A stretch of 64,000 nt of DNA from Clusia tigrina (lineage: Eukaryota; Arthropoda; Insecta; Diptera; Clusiidae), in assembly GCA_920105625.2 (NCBI GenBank), contig OV050033.1:127905821-127969820 (forward strand). Reading direction: 5' to 3'. Of the stretch, positions 9,701 through 20,727 are shown piece after piece; within the stretch, counting starts at the first letter, position 1; every line of letters begins with the position of its first letter. Under the pieces are notes generated by a model. It ran no database searches. It worked only from the letters and a program-made list of their open reading frames with translations, and was not told the DNA's origin. Made by a program: the position numbers and the translations under genes.

Positions 9701-12700
9701 ACAGCTCTTCATTACCTTATATCGAATGTAAGCTAAGTAGTGGAGAGATCATTAAAGTTTTAATTGATACCGGATCAAATAAAAACTATGTACAGCCGCA
9801 TCTAGTAAAAACACCTATTATAAATGAAAAAATATTCTATGCTAGTTCAGTCGGAGGACAAATCAAAATAACCCATCATACTTTTGCTAATATTTTCGGC
9901 ATAGACGACACAAAAATAAAATTTTTCTTGCTTCCCACCTTAAAATCTTTTCATGCCATCATAGGTAATGATTCACTTAAAGAACTAAATGCCATAATAC
10001 ACACCAAAGAAAATTACATGACAATAAAAAACAAATTTTGTATAAAATTGAAACAACAAATTTCGCAAAGCGTTAACCAAATTCACATCCGATCGGAACA
10101 CTTAACTCAATATCAAAAAGAATGTCTAATAAAACTCACATCCGATTATAAATCACTTTTTTGTGATCCAGACGAAAAACTTACTTTTACTACAACAGTT
10201 AAAGGTACAATTCGTACGACATCAGACAATCCTGTTTATACCAAATGTTATCCGTACCCAATGTGCCTCAAAAACCATGTAGAACAGCAAATTAACGAAT
10301 ACTTACGTGACGGTATAATACGACCATCTAGATCACCATATAATTCACCTGTATGGGTGGTCCCAAAAAAATTAGATGCGTCAGGAGAGAAAAAATACCG
10401 TATGGTCATAGACTATAGGAAGTTAAATTCAATTACAATACCAGACAGATACCCTATTCCCGAAATAAGCGAAGTTCTATCTCAACTTGGAAAAAACAAA
10501 ATATTTTCAGTACTCGATCTGAAAAGTGGTTTCCATCAGATTCTTCTAAAAGAATCAGATACGGAGAAGACAGCTTTCTCAGTTAATAACGGGAAATATG
10601 AATTCACTCGTCTCCCTTTTGGTCTCAAGAATGCTCCTTCTATTTTTCAGAGAGCTCTTGACGACATCTTAAGAGATCACATAGGAAAAAGATGTTTTGT
10701 CTATATTGACGACATCATTATATTCAGTAAAAATCAGGAAGATCATTTTAATGACATAAAATTAGTATTTGATACACTAGAATCAGCAAACCTCAAAATA
10801 CAACTCGATAAATGTGAATTCCTAAAAACCGAAGTAGAATTTTTAGGATACATAGTGTCTGAAAATGGCCTCAAAACCAATCCAAAAAAAATTGAATCAA
10901 TCAATAATTTCCCTGAACCAAAAACTCTGAAAGACCTACGTTCATTTTTAGGACTTTCAGGTTATTATCGCCGTTTTATAAGGGACTACGCAAAACTGGC
11001 GAAACCCCTTACAGTCCTTTTAAGAGGGGAGGAAGGACGAATATCCAAAAATATATCAAAAAACATAAAAATAAATTTAAATAAAGAAGCACTAGAAGCA
11101 TTTCAAAAACTAAAAAATTCCCTTAGCTCAGAAGAAGTTCTGCTCTCATACCCCGATTATTCAAAAGAATTTCAACTCACGACGGACGCATCCAATTATG
11201 CGATTGGAGCAGTCCTAGCTCAAGACGATAGACCTATCATGTTTATATCTCGTACATTAAGTAGCGCAGAAGAACACTACGCTACCAATGAAAAAGAGAT
11301 GCTAGCAATTATTTGGTCACTGAATAACTTGCGAAACTATCTCTACGGATCCGCCAAAGTAAAAATTTACACAGACCACCAACCCCTTACGTACGCTCTC
11401 AGCAATAAGAACAATAACAATAAAATGAAGAGATGGAAAGCAATTTTAGAGGAGTACAACTATGAGCTTCTCTATAAACCCGGGAAATCAAACATAGTTG
11501 CAGATGCCCTCTCAAGACCACCCCAAATTAATCTCTTACCAAACACCAATAACGACGATATCAACTCGTTGACAGGTACAATACATAGCGAAGACAGTTC
11601 ATCACAAAATTTGATACCTGCTACAGAAGCACCAATCAATGTTTTTAAGAATCAATTGTTTTTGAAAATAGGTGAAGAAAATAGACATCAATTCCAAATT
11701 CCTTTTCCCACATATCACAGACATATCGTAATACAAAGAAATTACTCTACAGATGACATTATACAAATATTTAAGAGATATTTAAATCCAAGCGTAGTAA
11801 ACGGTTTGTTCACATCAGAAGAAATCATGGGTAAGATACAAGAACTATATCCTTTACACTTCTCAACATACAAAATCAGATACACTCAAACAATGATTGA
11901 AGATATTACTTCCGAAGTAGAACAAGAGTCAAAAATTATAACAGAACACAATAGAGCTCACAGGAATTCTCGAGAAAATAAATCACAGCTTTTGACTAAA
12001 TACTATTTTCCACAAATGCAGGCTAAAATTGAAAAAATAGTAAAACTTTGTAAAATATGCCGCGAGAATAAATACGATCGGCACCCAGCTAAACACATAT
12101 TACAGTCAACCCCCATACCCCAATATCCAGGTAATATTGTACATCTCGACATATATCATACAAACAATCGTACCATTCTGACTGCCATAGACAAATTCTC
12201 CAAATATGCTCAAGCGAAAATTATAAAGTCTAGAGCCACCGAAGACATAAAAGAACCATTAAGACAAATCCTTATTTCTTTTGGCATACCTGAAAAAATA
12301 GTTATCGATAATGAAAAAGCGCTTAGTTCAGCTTCCATTACATTTATGTTGCAAGATCAATTAGGAATAGACATTTTCAAAGCCCCGCCCTACACTAGCA
12401 CGGTTAATGGACAAATAGAAAGGTTCCATTCAACGTTATCAGAGATAATGCGTTGTACAAAAGCCGAAAATACACATCGTTCATTTTCAGACTTGCTAGA
12501 CATGTCAATTTGTAAGTATAATTATTCAATTCATTCGACCACCAACAGAAAACCAATCGAAGTATTTTTTGGACGTATTGTCAGCACAAGCCCGGAACAA
12601 TTAGACAAACATAGGTTAGAAAATATTGTAAAACTCGAAACAAAACAGGACAAGGACTTACGTTATCACAATCAAAATAGAACCAATCTGAAGTCTTTTA

Positions 12701-12855
12701 ATACAGGCGACATTATATATGTAAAGAAAAATAAGCGTATTGGAAATAAATTGTGCTCTAGGTATAAAAAGGAAATAGTCAAAGAAAATAAAAACAGCAC
12801 TGTTATTACGGAATCAGGATTAGTAGTTCACAAAAGTCTTATTAAAACTAATTAA
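9697..12855 (+). CDS. pol: Pol polyprotein: protease, reverse transcriptase, RNase H, integrase
   Basis: 1,052 residues from the ATG that overlaps the gag stop. The aspartic protease has its active-site DTG at 24-26. Reverse transcriptase spans about 165-450, with the YIDD catalytic box at 336-339. RNase H begins near 490, with TTDAS (Asp497). Integrase has a zinc-binding HHCC (His751, His755, Cys785, Cys788) and a catalytic triad Asp818, Asp871, Glu908, i.e. DD36E spacing. All catalytic residues I can locate are present and the frame has no breaks. A short C-terminal extension of about 140 residues ends in a basic SH3-like region. It lies in the -1 frame relative to gag and its stop precedes the env acceptor by 11 bases. 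Confidence 0.95.
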   Translation: MNSSSLPYIECKLSSGEIIKVLIDTGSNKNYVQPHLVKTPIINEKIFYASSVGGQIKITHHTFANIFGIDDTKIKFFLLPTLKSFHAIIGNDSLKELNAIIHTKENYMTIKNKFCIKLKQQISQSVNQIHIRSEHLTQYQKECLIKLTSDYKSLFCDPDEKLTFTTTVKGTIRTTSDNPVYTKCYPYPMCLKNHVEQQINEYLRDGIIRPSRSPYNSPVWVVPKKLDASGEKKYRMVIDYRKLNSITIPDRYPIPEISEVLSQLGKNKIFSVLDLKSGFHQILLKESDTEKTAFSVNNGKYEFTRLPFGLKNAPSIFQRALDDILRDHIGKRCFVYIDDIIIFSKNQEDHFNDIKLVFDTLESANLKIQLDKCEFLKTEVEFLGYIVSENGLKTNPKKIESINNFPEPKTLKDLRSFLGLSGYYRRFIRDYAKLAKPLTVLLRGEEGRISKNISKNIKINLNKEALEAFQKLKNSLSSEEVLLSYPDYSKEFQLTTDASNYAIGAVLAQDDRPIMFISRTLSSAEEHYATNEKEMLAIIWSLNNLRNYLYGSAKVKIYTDHQPLTYALSNKNNNNKMKRWKAILEEYNYELLYKPGKSNIVADALSRPPQINLLPNTNNDDINSLTGTIHSEDSSSQNLIPATEAPINVFKNQLFLKIGEENRHQFQIPFPTYHRHIVIQRNYSTDDIIQIFKRYLNPSVVNGLFTSEEIMGKIQELYPLHFSTYKIRYTQTMIEDITSEVEQESKIITEHNRAHRNSRENKSQLLTKYYFPQMQAKIEKIVKLCKICRENKYDRHPAKHILQSTPIPQYPGNIVHLDIYHTNNRTILTAIDKFSKYAQAKIIKSRATEDIKEPLRQILISFGIPEKIVIDNEKALSSASITFMLQDQLGIDIFKAPPYTSTVNGQIERFHSTLSEIMRCTKAENTHRSFSDLLDMSICKYNYSIHSTTNRKPIEVFFGRIVSTSPEQLDKHRLENIVKLETKQDKDLRYHNQNRTNLKSFNTGDIIYVKKNKRIGNKLCSRYKKEIVKENKNSTVITESGLVVHKSLIKTN

Positions 12856-12866
12856 AACCTCTTTAC

Positions 12867-12868
12867 AG
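12867..12868 (+). promoter_or_regulatory. env splice acceptor
   Basis: CTCTTTACAG/AT, a pyrimidine-rich run ending in CAG just after the pol stop. The env frame is open from here. Phase fits the donor at 7645/7646. Confidence 0.65.
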
Positions 12869-14342
12869 ATTACTCATTGCATCATGCCACAGCGAGATAC
12901 AAGTTCTAGACTATTCAAATTCAGAAGTTGTCACGTTCACCATGGGATCAGCTAAAATCCAAACAGGCTCTTATAAACTGATACATACGATTGACATAAA
13001 TGAGTACCAGGACGCAGTCGATCGACTAAATAAGACAATAATAAAACAAGTTAATAAAACCAACGCCCTTCTCCCATTCCTTCAACATGAAATATCCCAA
13101 ATACAAAACCATATAGATAGGTTAAAGCCTAATAGTATAAGTAAAAGATCTTTAAATTTCATTGGAACAACATGGAAGTGGATAGCGGGAAGTCCCGACC
13201 ACGATGATTTTAAAATACTTAGTGATAAGACAAATAATATACTTAAAAATAATGAGAGACAAATGGTAATTAACAGATTAATAATTGAAAAATTGAATAA
13301 TGTTGTAAATGCTACAAATGAATTAATTATGAAAAATTTTGACAGCACAAATGTCCAAAGTACTATTAGTCTTAATATTAAAAATTATTTAGATATATTA
13401 AAACAAGAAGTAATTAATATAGATCATGCCATAAATTGGGCAAAAATTGGATTAATAAATTCATTTATGCTTTCAAATAATGAAGTAGAGTTATTCAGAC
13501 AAATGTTACAAAAAGATAACATCAGTTTTTCAAATATAGAAGAATCTTTTCAAATCGCAGATGTTTCGATAGCATCAAATAAGACTATCATACTATATAT
13601 TATAAGCATACCAACTACCAATAAAGAAACATGTGAAGAGATATTGTTAAAGCCTATTAAAAGAGGCAATGAAATTATAAAAATCTCTTATGAAAACTAT
13701 ATAATTTGTAAAGATAAAATTTACGCAATTAAAAATTCTTGCAAAACTTATAAAAACCTTAAAATATGTAATTATAAAGATATCGTAGATATAAGTAAAA
13801 GCTCCTGCATTCCACAAATATTACATAGCAAACCAGCATCCTGTACTAGAGTAAATAATCTACACATTGCTCCAATAGAAGATATCCAACCCGGAATTAT
13901 TCTCCTCAATCAATTCAATGGCTCAATATTTGTAGATGACAACCAATTGAACCTAACAGGCTCCTATGTCATAAAATTTCGAAATGCAACAATCACTGCC
14001 AACAACCAAATTTATGAATTTAATGAAAGCTTTTCAATAGAACCCCTACCAGCTATTCTAAGATCTTCTGTTTTGCCCGGTAAATATGAGGAAGGACTTA
14101 CTATGGAACTCATCAAGGAACTTCATACGAATAACACAAGGGCAATAGAATTCTTAGAGACAAGAGGACGAATAAGCATAATAAGCGTGTCAATAATCGC
14201 ATTAATTATTATCGTCGTAGTAATATTAGCAAAAATATTTGCCTCAAGGTTTGGAAGAAGAACTATAGAAATCCAACCAAAAATACAGCAAAACATAATC
14301 CAGCCAAAACTTCTCCCATGCACTTCAAGCGCGGACGCTTGA
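12869..14342 (+). CDS. env: Env-like fusion protein of the endogenous retrovirus (spliced)
   Basis: The frame is open from the predicted acceptor to TGA at 14340-14342. The first internal ATG is at 12942 (466 residues), but the sequence before it stays open and begins with a short hydrophobic run, so the start is better explained by splicing from 7623-7645. Counting from 12942, an ISKR basic site at about 66-69 is followed by the hydrophobic SLNFIG segment, as in the furin-cleaved fusion peptide of errantivirus and baculovirus F-type proteins. A single membrane span lies near 405-430, with a cytoplasmic tail of about 35 residues. Several Asn-X-Ser/Thr sites and paired cysteines fill the ectodomain. 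In the infectious members of this group the protein mediates cell entry. Whether it is functional here is not shown. Confidence 0.85.
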
Positions 14343-14346
14343 ATTT

Positions 14347-14357
14347 AAGAGGGGAGG
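14347..14357 (+). other. polypurine tract
   Basis: AAGAGGGGAGG abuts the first base of the 3' LTR and would prime plus-strand DNA synthesis. Confidence 0.85.
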
Positions 14358-14679
14358 AGTTAACGATAATTAAGTTAACAATAATTATATTTTTTTCTTG
14401 GTCTTTATTAAGTCCAACTTCAATTCAAGCTAATCAACAAAAGCTAAATTGCTGACGCTGTGTCTGCAATACTTCCTGCACGAGCCAACCGCTGCACTGC
14501 TCCAACGCTGTCGCTAACCGCTGCACTGCTTCAACGCTGCCGCTATTTGAATTTAAGTTAAGTTATCAAAAAATTGTAAGTTAGTTCTTGTTTTGAATTC
14601 AATAAATAAAGTTTAACATCAGAGTTTCTCTCTGATGTTTATTTTTTAAAAAATCAAAAAATAATGAAATAAGTTAATT
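14358..14679 (+). repeat. 3' LTR
   Basis: 322 bases, with no difference seen from the 5' LTR over its whole length. Provides the poly(A) signal (AATAAA at 14601-14606). Confidence 0.95.
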
Positions 14680-14683
14680 TGTA
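14680..14683. repeat. target-site duplication TGTA, right
   Basis: Matches 7076-7079. Confidence 0.9.
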
Positions 14684-15233
14684 TGTATATAATTAATTCC
14701 CTCTCAATTTGGTGTAGCATGCAACAGTGAAGTGCTCGAATGGACGTTTTGTTTGGGTGCTACACATTTTATCTAAATACGTTTATTATTTACTTTAGTT
14801 TATGTTGGTGTTGTTAATGCTTTTTGGTATAATTGCTGATAAAAATTTTTGTTTTTCAGTTGCTTTGTAGATAAATATTGAAAATTTTGCGGTTTGCTCA
14901 CACGCCGAATGTATAATTGTCAATTGTGGGAGGAGATTTTCAATAGAACTAATAATAAAGTGTGTGCGCCTGTGTGAGTGTGTGTAAAAAATTATTTAAA
15001 CACCCCAATTTGTTGATTATTCTGTTTTGCAATCCAAATTCATTGTGGTTGAGTAACAAGTCATGATTCAGAACGGATAATTTTGAGTTGACAATGAAAA
15101 ACCAACGAGTTTTAACTGTTGTAATATTAATAAAAAATAATTCCAACTTTATAATACGAGATAATAATCGTATAGAACACTTATTTGATTGATGAAATCC
15201 TCCAGAGATGTGCTGTATTAGCTAAATTAGCTT
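14684..15233. other. noncoding, no gene seen
   Basis: AT-rich, with a short GTGTGTGAGTGTGTGT run at about 14960-14987. No coding frame of note. Confidence 0.45.
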
Positions 15234-15412
15234 TGACATATAAGCCGATTCGGCTGCCGACTCAACAGAAATAAAAGCAGTGACACACAAACATAAGTGC
15301 TTCCCACGAGTACTGGCATACACATCTTCAATAGACGACTCGTCTGCCGACTTAACACCAATTATAGCAGTAACACAAATGGGTGTTTAGAGTCGGCGGC
15401 AAAACACAGTAA
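15234..15412. repeat. two diverged tandem copies, period about 110 bp
   Basis: Two segments share GCTGCCGACTCAACA/GTCTGCCGACTTAACA, then ATAGCAGTGACACA-like ends. Confidence 0.45.
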
Positions 15413-15539
15413 ATGTGGTAAACATTAAAAAAAAATTATAGAAATTCAGTTCGTTTTACTATTATGTTTTCCCACATCTATTTTTTCCCATCATTTTAGT
15501 GCATTATTTAAAAATAAAAACATAAATATTTTGCTCTGA

Positions 15540-15870
15540 ACTGTGTCTAAAACTGCTCGTCGCGACGGTGCACCGCGGTTTCTATTCTATACAAGCATTA
15601 TAATGCGAAGAAGCCCGAAAGACACCGCGCTGAAAATGAAGCAGTTGCCGCCTGAGCCAAAAAAACAGTAAGACTGCGCCGCAGCAGAATGTTCTCCATT
15701 GTGTAAACGCGCCGAGTCGGCTCAAAGCACTCTTAAGTCGCGAACACTTCTTAGCACGCACACGAATTCAGCACGAATACGGCAGTGTTCGGCAGAAGCT
15801 TGTTCGTCATTTTCCCACGCCTCCATGAGTATAGTCGGTTTGTTCCGTTGCTGTTCATTCTAAGAAATGA
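15540..15870. promoter_or_regulatory. GC/CpG-rich island, possible promoter or noncoding first exon
   Basis: About 300 bases with frequent CG dinucleotides in a very AT-rich neighbourhood, without a long reading frame. Composition resembles fly promoter/5' UTR blocks such as those near 32.4 and 3.9 kb. Strand and target gene are not determinable. Confidence 0.25.
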
Positions 15871-16674
15871 TCGCGGCTTAAGGATATTTTCAAAGTAAAA
15901 GTTTGAAAAGCTAAAAATTAATTATTTAAAAATAATTTTAAATAATTAATATAATATGAAAGGATAAGAAGATTTCCATAGAAAATGATTTTTTGGGAAG
16001 TTAATCGAGTGAAGTATTTAAGAATTACGCACATTTTTCATAAAAGAGCATCTCTAAGTTCATTAAATGAAAACTGAAATTTTCAAATTATTAAAATTAA
16101 TCTACATTTTAACACTAAACCGTTTTATAGCGCCATTTGGGGGCTTAGCAACTATTTATTTGATAAAGATAACATTTTATAAATATTTTAATTAAAAAAT
16201 GCCACTCGCCACATGCCTATTACATAGAAATGTTGGCTCCAAGGTCACATCTGAGTCGACAATAAAAGAAGCGATTACTTATGACTGGTTTTCAATGAAT
16301 TAGGTCTGTACAGATGGATTTAATCGAGAAGAGACCATCTGTGTGCAATTCTCATAGTTAAAATGCTTACAGGTTGTGTTGCACCAGTCACTAAGAGCGT
16401 TTGAATCATGTTGCAGTAATTTTGATTCATCGGAGTGGCTAAACGAATGGAAAATCTTCACGTTATCAACAGATATAAGAATGCAATATAAGCGAGATAT
16501 GTGATTAATGAACTATTTTCTATAGGAAGGGTCCAAGGTAGCTACTCAGCGCTACTCCAGAAGGCGGAAGAAATTCATCATTTAATAATACAGCATGATG
16601 AGAACGGTGTGCCTAGTGTGATGAGCTATGATTTTATATAATTTATAGTGAGTTTAAGGAGGAGAAGTCGCGAC
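15871..16674. other. noncoding, no gene seen
   Basis: AT-rich, with no recognisable repeat or coding content. Confidence 0.4.
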
Positions 16675-17105
16675 CAAAAATGATCATTTGCAAGACAAAG
16701 AATATTGGAACACAAGAACAAGAATTATAGAATATAAGACAAATAATGTTAGAATACAAGATCAAAATTGATCAAATACAAGACCAAGAATTATAGAATA
16801 CTAGACCAAGATTTATAGAATAAAATACCACGAATGATAGGATATGAAGACTGATAGAATGCAGGACTAAGATTGATAAAATACAAGTCAAAGAATGTTA
16901 GAATAGAAGAACAAAATTGATGGAATAGAAAAACAAGAATGATACAATACAAGATTGGTAGAATGCAAGACCAAGAATGTTAGGAAACAAGACAAAGAAA
17001 GTTAGAATTCAACACCAAGAATGATAGATTAGAAAATAAAGAATGATAGAATACAAAATCAACATTGATAGAATACAAGAATGATAAAAGACAAGACCAA
17101 CAAAT
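16675..17105. repeat. degenerate minisatellite (GATAGAATACAAGACCAAGAAT-type unit)
   Basis: About 20 variants of a 19-22-bp unit with alternating GATAGAATACAAGA and CCAAGAAT phrases. Highly diverged. Confidence 0.75.
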
Positions 17106-17455
17106 TGATGGGTTGCAGACCAGGTGGTTCATTGCCTTGAGGATGAATGTTTTCATACCAGAGAATTGATTATTTATATTTATTCTGATTTGGAAAATTA
17201 TCTCAGGAATTTGAAATAAATTTTTTGGAGATTTAAGGAGTCCTCATAAAATCCTCTATTAAAAAGTTCTTTAGTTTCCAAATTTACTTCGAAGCAGTTC
17301 CCAAGAATAAAGGACACTAATGCACCAAAATATTTTTCGAATTCATGATTTCAAAATCTTGTACTGTATTCTTGGTGCGCCTTAATTCATATTCTGTTTT
17401 CCTTTTTGAAATTAGGCTAAAGCAGACATGTTGACTTTGAAAGTGAAAAACTTCC
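17106..17455. other. noncoding, no gene seen
   Basis: No frame or repeat recognised between the two tandem regions. Confidence 0.4.
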
Positions 17456-17655
17456 TACCTCCTTCTTCTTCCTTCCTCCTACCTACCTTCCTCCTTTCTT
17501 CATCCTTACTCCTTCCTTTCTTCATACTTCCTCCTTACTTCCTTATAAGTCAACCAACTATAGACACTGTTATCCACTGTAGAAGACGTACTTCTTTGTA
17601 ACTCAACCGACTATAGACACAGGACCACTGTACAAGACTTACTCTTTCGTAATCC
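17456..17655. repeat. CT-rich tract followed by a two-copy 66-bp tandem repeat
   Basis: 17456-17542 is pure C/T-rich with CTTCCTCC units. At 17548-17650 two copies of a TCAACCAACTATAGACAC... segment follow in direct order. Confidence 0.6.
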
Positions 17656-18703
17656 AGAAGGAAAGCCCAAGTAAAACCACTGGCAAGTTAATTGCTGAAT
17701 ACAATCTTCCGCGGAATTCTTCTGCAACCGAAGGATTAAATAGTTTACGGGCTATTTTAATTCAGAATAAAAATGCATGTCCTTTGGGGTAGTTCATCAC
17801 TTCTAAACCAACTTCATTTCTTCATTCATTCAACGTGTTTAACATAATTTATTAAATTTTATGAAGCAAATAAACTTTTATTCATTTTATTTTTAATTTT
17901 CAGATTAGATTAACTACATATTCAGTTGGATAACTGCAGCTCCATTAAATCGTAAAAAAAATCAAAGGCTTTATGGGTAATTTCGAGAATTATTCAAAGG
18001 CTAGAAATGGTGCAGGCAGGCAGGAAAAAAACTTCACATACGAGTATCTACTGAACCGGTGATTCAAAGCCATCACTCAGAGCACTTCAATAAATGAGGC
18101 AACCACGTTTTACCACCACATCTCAGTCATTATCATACAGCAATTTAGTATGTGGGCCCTATTTCCTGAACCCATGAACGCATTGGGAATTTTTTCCACC
18201 TTTCAAACTCTCATTTCAAATTGGTATCTTCCATAAGCAAGTAGTGACAAATCATTGACACCCTCTCTGGTCAAGAGAGAAGTGCAAAATTGCTTAGTAA
18301 AAAGTGAAAAGTGCAAAGTGATTGCTGAAGTGGGGCCTCGTCACACTTCAGTTGCGATAATAACTGCCGTTGGGCGTAATAATCATGAGACTTGTCCGCA
18401 TATTTTGTCGCCGTGTGACTAATTACTAATTATAATAATTGTTTCTTTTTTTTGTAATTTTTGTCTAAATTTTTGCACACCTGCCACGATAAAAACAGAA
18501 ATAAAGTCTTCAAATGGGCAAATACGATAAAAATTGTTATGGCACAATTTGGGTTTTGTTGCCGTTGTTGTTGGATTTTGTTGAACCGTAAAAATTTGGA
18601 GCAATTATTTACTTTCGCCATCATTTATGGAAAAATATTATTTTCCCTTATTTAAATGTGATTATTCCATTTTTATACAATTGCACAATTTATTTTAGAT
18701 TTA
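17656..18703. other. noncoding, no gene seen
   Basis: Only short chance frames on both strands. A short GTGCAAAGTG-like repetition lies at 18280-18325. Confidence 0.4.
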
Positions 18704-19559
18704 AGAGAGAGAGAGAGAAATAGAGAGACAGGTAGTGAGTGAGAGAGAGAGAGAGAAACAGACATGTAGAGAAAGAGCGACAGATAGTGAGAGAGAGGGA
18801 GAAATATAGAGAGAGGCAGAGAGAGATGAGGAGTTAGAAAGAAGGTTAGAAACACAGGTAGAGAGAGAGAGGTGGAAAGAGAGAGAGGGATAGGTAGAGA
18901 AAGAGAAAGATCAGGCAGATAGAGATAAAGGTAGTGAGAGAGAAGTGTGGAGAGAGAGGGAGGTAGAGAGCGAGAGATGTAGAGAGAGAGGTAGAGAGAA
19001 AGGTAGAGAGAGAGAGAGTGGAAGTGAGAGGTAGATATTGAGGAAATGAGAGGTGGATATTGAGATAGTTTGAGAGACAGGTAGAACGAAATATTGCGAT
19101 AGGTAGAGAGTGAGGCAGATAGCGAAATTGGCACAGACAGAGAAAGAGAGATAGAGGGAGAGAGTGAGAGTGAGAGAGAGGGAGGGAGTGAGCGAGAGAT
19201 AGATAGAGAGAGGTAGAGAGCGAAAAAGGTAGAGAGAGAAAGAGAAATATAAAAAGATAGGTAGATAGACAGGTAGAGAGACACGTAGAGAAAGAGAAAG
19301 GATGGGAGAGGGCGAAAGACGTAGACAGAGGCAGTGAGAAAAAAAAGGCAATGAGAGAGAGGCAATGAGGATGATTGAGAGGCAATGAGAGAAAGAGAGG
19401 CAGTGAGATAGAAAAAGATATCAATATTTTAGAGATATTTTTTTCGGTGGGAGAATGAGAGGTATAGCGAGAAGTAGAGAGCGAAAGAGGTAAAGAGCGA
19501 AGGAAGTAGAGCGCGAAAGAAGTCGACAGCGAAATTGATAGAAAGAGAGCATTAGAGAA

Positions 19560-19591
<32 letters not shown>

Positions 19592-19628
19592 TTAGAAGGA
19601 TAGCTGGAAAGAGGCGAGGTAGAGAGAA
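18704..19628. repeat. long (GA)n-rich tract
   Basis: More than 900 bases of GAGAGA runs punctuated by GGTAGAGAGA, AGGCAGTGAGA and similar phrases. The long open frames on the reverse strand (Ser/Leu-rich) are products of this composition. Confidence 0.9.
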
Positions 19629-20480
19629 TATATATAATGTTCTTATGACATTTTTCTACAAATTCATTTTTGACATTTCTCCATGGAAAAGTAGTTTAAA
19701 AAAATTGTACTTGCATCCACCTTTGGAATAAATACAATTACAGGGCTAATCTAATGGGACTAACAGGGCTCACACTCTTATAAAATTCCAAACAATTTCC
19801 TGTTTTCTCTCTTCAGATATGTTTTTTCAAGAATATATTAAGCTATATACAAGAATCGTTCTTGCCTTATTGGCACAGTAGAGTGACTCAATAGAAACCC
19901 AGAAAACCAGCTCTGGAGTTGTGAAATGCGGCTATTTTGGTCATCGTTTCGTTAAAGTGCTCATTCCAGAGGCAACTCTTCAGGTAACAGTGCGATTGTG
20001 GTGGCACTTCTCTAGCACGTAAAATCGTTTTTTTCCTTGGTGGTTCACATCAAGCAAACGTGGGAATATTCACCAACCACTCAAAAGGTTTGCGTAATCA
20101 TATTTTCATTGCTTAACTTATCTTCTTCGATGTATTATTGCTTAACGATCCTTAGTTATTTTTGTGATCTATATTACCTTCATATAATATTGATGTGACC
20201 CTACGATAAAGCTCTTTGCCACACATAATTTGGCATTGAATGAAATGCATTCGCATATTTTCTACGCCCAGTTTACATAGTCACGATATTGTCTGCATAT
20301 CTCCCGGGGTGAGGTGAGGTGAGTAGAGGTGCTTTATTTATAATGTCATCAAGTCATACACATAAAAATAAATATAAAAATATAAAATTTACAAGGAAAA
20401 ACACGCAAACACACACAACAAATCAGAACGCAGACGTTGCTGGTAAATAAAAACACACAATAAATTTTAAATTTAACTAC
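19629..20480. other. noncoding, no gene seen
   Basis: A GGTGAGGTGAGTAGAGG run occurs at about 20309-20326. Otherwise nothing recognisable. Confidence 0.4.
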
Positions 20481-20727
20481 AGTGGACCCCATGATGAATT
20501 GAAATTAGTGGAACTATTACTATAAATATGTATACGATATGATGTATAAATAATGTATTGTTTTGATATGCTACCAGTTTGACCCACTGTGCAGTGTACC
20601 CCATGATGAATTGAAATGCGTGGAGCAATACTATAATGTATACTATACTATATCTATGTATAAATATACTATATAATGTATAAATATTGTATTGTTTGGA
20701 AATACTACCACTTTGTCCCACTGTGCA
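20481..20727. repeat. tandem duplication, period about 112 bp
   Basis: Two copies start AGTGGACCCCATGATGAATTGAAA and AGTGTACCCCATGATGAATTGAAA minus the last few bases, and each ends with TGACCCACTGTGCAG or TGTCCCACTGTGCAG. The second copy has an extra TATA-rich insertion. Confidence 0.8.

Larger units (their letters stand above)
7080..14679 (+). mobile_element. complete errantivirus-like LTR retrotransposon / insect endogenous retrovirus
   Basis: A 7.6-kb provirus with 322-bp LTRs at both ends, a 4-bp target duplication, a tRNA-Lys-type primer site directly after the 5' LTR, a polypurine tract directly before the 3' LTR, and three overlapping or adjacent open frames in gag-pol-env order in frames 2, 1 and 0. 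Pol order is protease, reverse transcriptase, RNase H, integrase. The third frame has the fusion-protein-like layout seen in gypsy/errantivirus Env. Reading the two LTRs base by base I find no difference, and none of the frames is broken, so the insertion is recent. Related to gypsy-group elements of Diptera by architecture. I cannot name the exact family. Confidence 0.95.

Noticed and set aside
12942..12944. First ATG of env as the true start
   Set aside because: It lacks a signal peptide and the frame is open back to a good splice acceptor, so spliced initiation is more plausible. Not fully excluded.
18673..19424. Three overlapping Ser/Leu-rich minus-strand frames up to 230 codons
   Set aside because: They result from the GA-rich tract, which has few stop codons in its complement. 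No domain or codon bias.
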